A stretch of 9,960 bases of DNA, taken from Eubacteriales bacterium (GTDB lineage: Bacteria > Bacillota > Clostridia > Oscillospirales > CAG-272). The DNA lies in NCBI GenBank assembly GCA_028709565.1, contig JAQVWU010000074.1, forward strand, positions 1-9,960, written 5' to 3'. Under the pieces are notes generated by a model. The model made no database searches and was not told where the DNA came from. It saw nothing but the letters and a program-made list of their open reading frames with translations. Both the position numbers and the translations under genes were made by a program. This document shows, piece after piece, positions 5,510 to 9,960 of the stretch. Every line of letters starts with the position of its first letter. Position 1 is the first letter of the stretch.

Positions 5510-6427
5510 ATGCGATACGCCATTATAGATATAGGTTCAAATACTGTTAGAATGAATATATACGATGTTTATGGCACCGAACCTTTTTCATATAAACGTA
5601 TATTAACCGAATGTAATAACACCGGATTATTTAATTATATAGACAAACGCACCGTATCCGAAGAAGGTATAGATAAGCTTGCCGAAGTGTTATCCGAATT
5701 TAATAATATCATTGAAAATATAAATTGCGATAAAGGCTGTTATTTTGCGGCAGCCAGTCTGCGTTCGGCCGTTAATAAAAGCGAAGTATTAGCTTCGATA
5801 TATGACCGTCTCGGAATTAATATTGAGCTGATTAACGGCGAAAGCGAGGCATTGTTAGGTTTTCAGGGTTTGAAATTGACTTTTGGCAATAATCTGAAAA
5901 ACGGCTTTATGATAGACATCGGCGGCGCGAGTACCGAACTTCTGGGTTTTGTCGACGGTTTGGCTGTTCGGACTATAAGCATGCCTTTCGGATGTCTTTC
6001 GCTGTATAAAAAATTCGTCAGCAACATTCTGCCGTCGAAAGACGAAATGGCCGGAATAAAGGCATATGTCGATCAACGAATTTCCGAGATTTGCTGGCTA
6101 AAGGATTACGGTGATACCTCGTACCTCGTCGGCGGAACGGCGAGAGCAACCGGCAAAATGCATTATCTGCTGTTTGGCAACGGTGCAGATAAATCGGTTC
6201 ACACAATGACATACGGTGAGTTAAAAGCAGTATTCGACTATGTAAAAAAAAGCGACGAAGATGTGATTAAAACACTTGTGAGGACTATACCCGACCGCCT
6301 GCATACATTTATCCCGGGGATTTATTCCTGTCTGCGTATTTTAAGGTTTGCCGGAACCAAAAATATCATAATCTCTCCGACAGGAATACGCGAAGGCTTT
6401 TTATATAAAAACGTAATGAGCGAATGA
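5510..6427 (+). CDS. ppx: Ppx/GppA-family phosphatase (exopolyphosphatase or guanosine pentaphosphatase)
   Basis: This 305-residue protein is a complete short-form Ppx/GppA phosphatase of the actin-like ASKHA fold, without the extra C-terminal HD domain of the E. coli enzymes. It shows the phosphate-1 loop IDIGSNTVRM (6-15) and the catalytic-Glu segment INGESEALLGF (108-118, probable catalytic E113). Other family motifs are the phosphate-2 loop IDIGGASTELL (135-145), PFGCLSLYKKF (159-169), VGGTARA (207-213), and RLHTFIPG (263-270) with GIREGFLY (292-299). The family removes terminal phosphate from polyphosphate or converts pppGpp to ppGpp. Sitting 12 bp before ppk1 in the same direction, polyphosphate is the likelier substrate here. 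Expected location is the cytosol. The start is set by the N-terminal strand; the ribosome binding site is partly inside a hairpin (5482-5495). Confidence 0.93.
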   Translation: MRYAIIDIGSNTVRMNIYDVYGTEPFSYKRILTECNNTGLFNYIDKRTVSEEGIDKLAEVLSEFNNIIENINCDKGCYFAAASLRSAVNKSEVLASIYDRLGINIELINGESEALLGFQGLKLTFGNNLKNGFMIDIGGASTELLGFVDGLAVRTISMPFGCLSLYKKFVSNILPSKDEMAGIKAYVDQRISEICWLKDYGDTSYLVGGTARATGKMHYLLFGNGADKSVHTMTYGELKAVFDYVKKSDEDVIKTLVRTIPDRLHTFIPGIYSCLRILRFAGTKNIIISPTGIREGFLYKNVMSE

Positions 6428-6439
6428 CAGGTATTAATT
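6428..6439 (+). promoter_or_regulatory. ppx-ppk1 junction with weak ribosome binding site
   Basis: Only 12 bp separate the ppx stop from the ppk1 ATG, and they hold ACAGG as the only Shine-Dalgarno-like sequence. There is no room for a promoter or terminator, so the two genes are cotranscribed and probably translationally coupled. Confidence 0.6.
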
Positions 6440-8494
6440 ATGAATATTTATATCAACAGAGAACTCTCGTGGATTAAATTTAATAAGCGGGTTCTTGAGG
6501 AGTCACAGTCTTCGTCTGTTCCGAAATTCGAACGCATGAAATTCATATCGATATTCACCTATAATTTCGATGAATTTTTTATGGTTCGCGCCGGCAGTAT
6601 GTATGACCGTTCGCTTTTGATTAACGATGTACCGGATAACAAAACCGGGATGTCATCAAAGGAACAGTTTGAAGCAATTTTCCGGGATACGCAGCCGCTT
6701 TACCGGCTGCGTGATATATATTTTAAAAATGTCCGAGCGGAATTATGTGAACACGGTATATGTCATCGTAACACAAAAGACCTGAGCGCCGATGAAACGC
6801 GGTATGTAAAGCAATTATATAAACGTGAAATTCTGCCGCTGTTATCACCCCAGATAATTGACGCCAAACACCCTTTGCCTAACCTTGAAAATAAAAAAAT
6901 ATATATCTTTGTATCATTAAAGAAAAACGACAAGAACAACTATGGGATAGTTCCCATATCGCCGATGATAGAGCGTATAATATACCTGCCCTCTGAGGAT
7001 AACAAAAGGTCATATCTGCTGGTTGAGGATGTAATTCTAAAGTATGTCGGATATATATTTAAAAATTATACGATACAATCCAGGTCGGCGATAAAGATAA
7101 CACGCAACGCCGATGTCGAGGTTGAAGATAATTTTTCCGAAGATGATATCGACTACCGTGATTTTGTTAAGTTAATTATAAAAAAGCGTGATAAACTCGC
7201 CCCCATACGCCTGGAATTTTATACGGGTGTATACCGGCAGAGCAACAAACCCATAAAATACTTATCGGAACGTTTATCACTTAAACAATCTCAATGCTTG
7301 TATTCGGAAACCCCGCTTGATATGAGTTATGTGTATGCACTTGAGGAGCGTTTGCAATCCGAATCCGGCAACAATTCCGAACTTTTCTATACACCTTTGA
7401 TTCCGCAATACAGAAGAGACTTTAATCCCTTCAAATCGTTGACCGAAGAAGCGGAAAAAAAAGATATTTTTTTATCATTTCCGTATTACAGTATAAAACC
7501 GTATTTAAAAATGCTGGAAGAAGCTGCCGACGATGAAAACACAATAAGTATAAAAATCACACTGTATCGGCTTTCCAATAATTCCGAAGCGATTAATCTA
7601 CTGCGGCGAGCAGCGAAAAACGGTAAGGAAGTTACGGCGGTCGTTGAACTTAAAGCAAGATTTGACGAATCGAATAACATAAACTGGTCAAGGCAGCTTG
7701 AGGAAGCGGGCTGTAACATAATATACGGTATCGAAGGGTTGAAAATCCACTCAAAGATCACATTGATAACACGTAAAACAGATGATGATATCAAATATAC
7801 CGTTCATATAGGAACAGGCAATTATAATGAAAAAACAGCGCGAAGTTACACCGATGTGGGAATCATAACCTCCGATTCAGGTATATGCATCGACGCGGTA
7901 AATTACTTTACGGGTATAACCCTCAGTCTCGATCAGATCAGGTACAAACATCTGCTGGTCGCTCCCTATAATCTGAAAAGTTCCGTAATCAATCTTATAC
8001 GTGAAGAAGCCGATAAGGGAACAGAGGGTTATATCTGTTTTAAGATGAACAGTATGACCGATAAAGAAATTATGGATGAACTCGCTTTGGCGTCTCAATC
8101 GGGCGTCAATATTGACCTCATTATCCGCGGAATCTGTTGTTTGCAGCCGGGGGTTTCCGGTTTAACCGACAACATCAGGGTTCACAGTATAGTAGGGCGT
8201 TTTTTGGAACACTCACGGATATTTATATTCGGACGCGGCTCAAACAGGCGGGTATATATCGGTTCCGCCGATTTCATGACCCGCAACACAATGCGTCGTA
8301 TAGAAATAATGACACCCGTATATGATAAAGCAATTGCAGACGAGTTGTATCATATGACCGAATACATGCTGCGTGACAATGTTAAGCGCAGCATATTATG
8401 CTCAAACGGCGAATACGAGCATGTTATTACCGACAGCAAGCCATTTGACAGCCAGATTTACTTTTATAACGAAGCTTATAATCAAACACCGTGA
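6440..8494 (+). CDS. ppk1: Polyphosphate kinase 1
   Basis: Ppk1 reversibly moves the gamma phosphate of ATP to a growing polyphosphate chain through a phosphohistidine. This full-length 684-residue protein matches E. coli Ppk (688 aa). The N-terminal domain has NRELSWIKFN (6-15) and YNFDEFFMVRAG (41-52), with N42 in the ATP-contact position. A head domain with KHPLPNLENKKIY (143-155) follows. Two phospholipase-D-like C-terminal domains include FPYYSIKP (347-354), ITLYRLSNNS (373-382, R377), ELKARFDE (403-410, R407), GLKIHSKI (433-440) and IGTGNYNEKTARSYTD (457-472). H437 is the expected phosphorylated histidine (H435 in E. coli), and H591 in LEHSR (589-593) matches the second essential histidine (H592). 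All key residues are present, so it should be active. It follows ppx by 12 bp, with a modest ribosome binding site (ACAGG) that suggests coupling to ppx translation. Confidence 0.97.
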   Translation: MNIYINRELSWIKFNKRVLEESQSSSVPKFERMKFISIFTYNFDEFFMVRAGSMYDRSLLINDVPDNKTGMSSKEQFEAIFRDTQPLYRLRDIYFKNVRAELCEHGICHRNTKDLSADETRYVKQLYKREILPLLSPQIIDAKHPLPNLENKKIYIFVSLKKNDKNNYGIVPISPMIERIIYLPSEDNKRSYLLVEDVILKYVGYIFKNYTIQSRSAIKITRNADVEVEDNFSEDDIDYRDFVKLIIKKRDKLAPIRLEFYTGVYRQSNKPIKYLSERLSLKQSQCLYSETPLDMSYVYALEERLQSESGNNSELFYTPLIPQYRRDFNPFKSLTEEAEKKDIFLSFPYYSIKPYLKMLEEAADDENTISIKITLYRLSNNSEAINLLRRAAKNGKEVTAVVELKARFDESNNINWSRQLEEAGCNIIYGIEGLKIHSKITLITRKTDDDIKYTVHIGTGNYNEKTARSYTDVGIITSDSGICIDAVNYFTGITLSLDQIRYKHLLVAPYNLKSSVINLIREEADKGTEGYICFKMNSMTDKEIMDELALASQSGVNIDLIIRGICCLQPGVSGLTDNIRVHSIVGRFLEHSRIFIFGRGSNRRVYIGSADFMTRNTMRRIEIMTPVYDKAIADELYHMTEYMLRDNVKRSILCSNGEYEHVITDSKPFDSQIYFYNEAYNQTP

Positions 8495-8508
8495 CGGAGA
8501 ATAAAAAA

Positions 8509-9282
8509 ATGCCTGATAAAGAATCCGATAAATTTGCATCTTCAAATATTCTGGAGGGTTTTATATCTATCCGCTCTCTCATAGAGGCGCGGGAAGCTAA
8601 AATAAACGACCGCCCTATATATAAAATTATATATGATATCACGAAAAACGTTTCAAAACGGCAGGAACTTGACTATTTAAAGTCAAAAGCCGCACCCCAT
8701 AATTTTACGATTGAAGCGGCAGAACACGATGTTATAAAAAACCAAACCACAGGAAATACACACGGCGGTATAATCGCTTTATGCGGTGAGCGAGGTTTTG
8801 CCCCGATTGCGGGAAATATACTGCCCCGAAGCTTTTATATCATGCTTGAGGGCATAGAGGACCCCTATAACTTCGGTTACGCTCTGCGTTCGGTCTATGC
8901 CGCCGGAGCTGCCGGTGTAATATTATCTCCGCGCAACTGGATGGGGGCGGCAGGCGTAGTCTGCCGCGCTTCAGCCGGAGCATCCGAGTTGATTCCGATG
9001 TATATATATGACGATGCTGAGACCATAAATCTTTTCAGGGAGGCGGGTTATAAAATAATATGTGCCGAAAAAAGAAACGCAGTTTCTGTTTATGAAAGCG
9101 ACCTGCGTTTCCCTGTGTTTTTAATTATCGGCGGCGAAAAGCGGGGTATTTCACGTTCGCTTCGCGATACTGCCGATACATTTGTGAAGCTTGATTACGC
9201 CAGGCCTTTTAAATCGGCGCTGTCTGCCGCTTCGGCAGCCTCAATAATGGCATATGAGGTGTTTCGTCAAAACCGCGTTTAA
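8509..9282 (+). CDS. SpoU/TrmH-family (SPOUT) RNA 2'-O-methyltransferase
   Basis: A 257-residue protein with an N-terminal SpoU substrate-binding region (about 10-95: NILEGFISIRSLIEA, then THGGIIALCGE). A C-terminal trefoil-knot SAM-binding domain follows. Motif 1 is LEGIEDPYNFGYALRSVYAAGA (113-134, with N121 and R127), followed by RNWMGAAGVVCRASAGASE, a block I associate with a clostridial subfamily. Motif 2 is IIGGEKRGIS (206-215, E210). Motif 3, normally SLN-hydrophobic-A, reads ALS within KSALSAASAAS (235-245). The family methylates ribose 2'-OH in rRNA or tRNA; the target here is unknown. I chose ATG at 8509, with GGAG (8496-8499) 9 bases before it. A longer frame from GTG at 8491 would overlap the ppk1 stop by 4 bp but lacks a ribosome binding site. 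It is the last gene of the ppx-ppk operon. Confidence 0.87.
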   Translation: MPDKESDKFASSNILEGFISIRSLIEAREAKINDRPIYKIIYDITKNVSKRQELDYLKSKAAPHNFTIEAAEHDVIKNQTTGNTHGGIIALCGERGFAPIAGNILPRSFYIMLEGIEDPYNFGYALRSVYAAGAAGVILSPRNWMGAAGVVCRASAGASELIPMYIYDDAETINLFREAGYKIICAEKRNAVSVYESDLRFPVFLIIGGEKRGISRSLRDTADTFVKLDYARPFKSALSAASAASIMAYEVFRQNRV

Positions 9283-9960
9283 AAAATCCTGTGAACGATT
9301 TCACCTTCCACCACTGTCATCAAGACATTGATATCCTCATCGAACACTATTACATCAGCTGATTTTCCGATGTCCAGGCTTCCCCGTTCTCCGTAAACAT
9401 TCATAATTTGCGCCGGTACCGCTGTCATCATTTTAACCGCGCTCTGCAGACTCACGCCCGCAGTATTTATCATTGTTTTAATTAATCGGTCAGCGGTGGC
9501 AATACTCCCGGCAAAAGCGGTATGATCAGGCAGTTTCGCCACTCCGTCTTCGATTAAAACCATTAAGCCGTTTTTACGGCTGCCAAGCATAGCTTTCGAA
9601 CCCTGTTCCATACCCGAACCGCGCATTGAGTCGGTAATCAATGCGATACGGCTGTCACCTTTTATTTTATATATAAGCTTTAACAATTCCTCCGGAAGAT
9701 GAATGCCGTCCGCAATTATTTCCACATACATATCATCCAGCAGATATGCGGCTTCGACCGCTCCGCCGAAACGATTTATACCGATTCTGCGTGTCATTGA
9801 CATAGCCGAATACAGGTGGGTCATTAGACGGCAGCCGCCTTCTTTAAATGCCTTTTTTACATCCGAACAAACCGCGTCGGTATGACCGATTGAGGCAACT
9901 ATACCGCGCTTTTTTAAATATGAGCATAATTCGATAGACCCGTCCAGTTCGGGAGCCAGT
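9279..9960 (-). CDS. nagA: N-acetylglucosamine-6-phosphate deacetylase, C-terminal part (open at the window edge)
   Basis: NagA hydrolyses N-acetylglucosamine-6-phosphate to glucosamine-6-phosphate plus acetate, in the cytosol, during amino-sugar and cell-wall recycling. The frame is open to position 9960, so 226 C-terminal residues are visible and roughly 150 are missing, including the HxEGP metal-binding Glu region. Counting from the window edge, I see GHTDA with metal ligand H26, THLYSAM with H48 (usually THLFNAM, here Ser for Asn), and DGIH (84-87). TDSMRGSG follows with catalytic Asp D110, then AGSIATADRLI and the C-terminal GSLDIGKSADVIVFD. All visible catalytic residues are present. 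The ATG at 9822-9824 is internal, because homologous sequence continues in frame upstream of it. Its stop codon overlaps that of the convergent methyltransferase gene. Confidence 0.92.
   Translation of the reverse strand, partial: LAPELDGSIELCSYLKKRGIVASIGHTDAVCSDVKKAFKEGGCRLMTHLYSAMSMTRRIGINRFGGAVEAAYLLDDMYVEIIADGIHLPEELLKLIYKIKGDSRIALITDSMRGSGMEQGSKAMLGSRKNGLMVLIEDGVAKLPDHTAFAGSIATADRLIKTMINTAGVSLQSAVKMMTAVPAQIMNVYGERGSLDIGKSADVIVFDEDINVLMTVVEGEIVHRIF

Noticed and set aside
7486..7794. 102-codon minus-strand frame inside ppk1
   Set aside because: It is antisense to the catalytic core of ppk1; its Ser-rich composition is the mirror of the ppk1 codons.
9279..9824. A complete 181-aa protein starting at ATG 9824
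   Set aside because: The frame stays open upstream to 9960 and encodes the expected NagA segment including GHTDA, so this ATG is internal and the gene is cut by the window edge.

Overview
The window looks like chromosomal DNA from a low-to-moderate GC, Gram-positive, probably spore-forming member of the Clostridia. This rests on: the MecA-type ClpC adaptor; a class B penicillin-binding protein with C-terminal PASTA domains; a Cys-tailed micro-membrane protein of the kind common in spore-formers; strong AGGAG-like ribosome binding sites; and subfamily features of the SDR, UROD-like, SpoU-like and NagA-like proteins that resemble clostridial homologues as I remember them. The first 17 bases match the 3' end of the Illumina TruSeq read-1 adapter, so position 1 is very probably the end of an imperfectly trimmed assembled contig.

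Layout. Positions 1-17 are adapter and 18-190 a leader with a sigma-K-like promoter and a perfect 18-bp palindrome. A 36-codon membrane micro-protein follows (191-301), ending in a textbook, probably bidirectional terminator (321-364). Leftward from the middle lie four minus-strand genes in three transcription units. An SDR oxidoreductase and a uroporphyrinogen-decarboxylase-family protein form an operon with a 4-bp ATGA overlap (5318-3514), closed by an intrinsic terminator at 3472-3497. Next comes a two-PASTA class B PBP with its own promoter (3392-1143), then mecA with its own promoter (985-371). Rightward from the divergent intergenic region 5319-5509 runs a plus-strand operon: ppx/gppA-type phosphatase (5510-6427), polyphosphate kinase 1 (6440-8494) and a SpoU/TrmH-type RNA methyltransferase (8509-9282). 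It meets the C-terminal part of nagA (minus strand, open at the right edge) tail to tail, with a 4-bp overlap of the two stop codons.

Function. Ppk makes polyphosphate from ATP and Ppx degrades it, so the right-hand operon is a polyphosphate turnover unit with an RNA-modification gene as passenger or partner. The PBP builds septal or cortex peptidoglycan, MecA delivers clients to ClpCP, and NagA recycles amino-sugar phosphates. The SDR/UROD-like pair looks like a small catabolic or methyl-transfer module whose substrate cannot be read from sequence.

Most of the window is ordinary core genome. The points most worth a second look are the micro-protein and its promoter, the SpoVD-like cysteine pair in the PBP, the SDR/UROD-like operon with a candidate operator, the hairpin covering part of the ppx ribosome binding site, and the degenerate motif 3 of the methyltransferase. 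I found no mobile element, CRISPR array, tRNA or rRNA, and no gene-free stretch longer than 300 bases.
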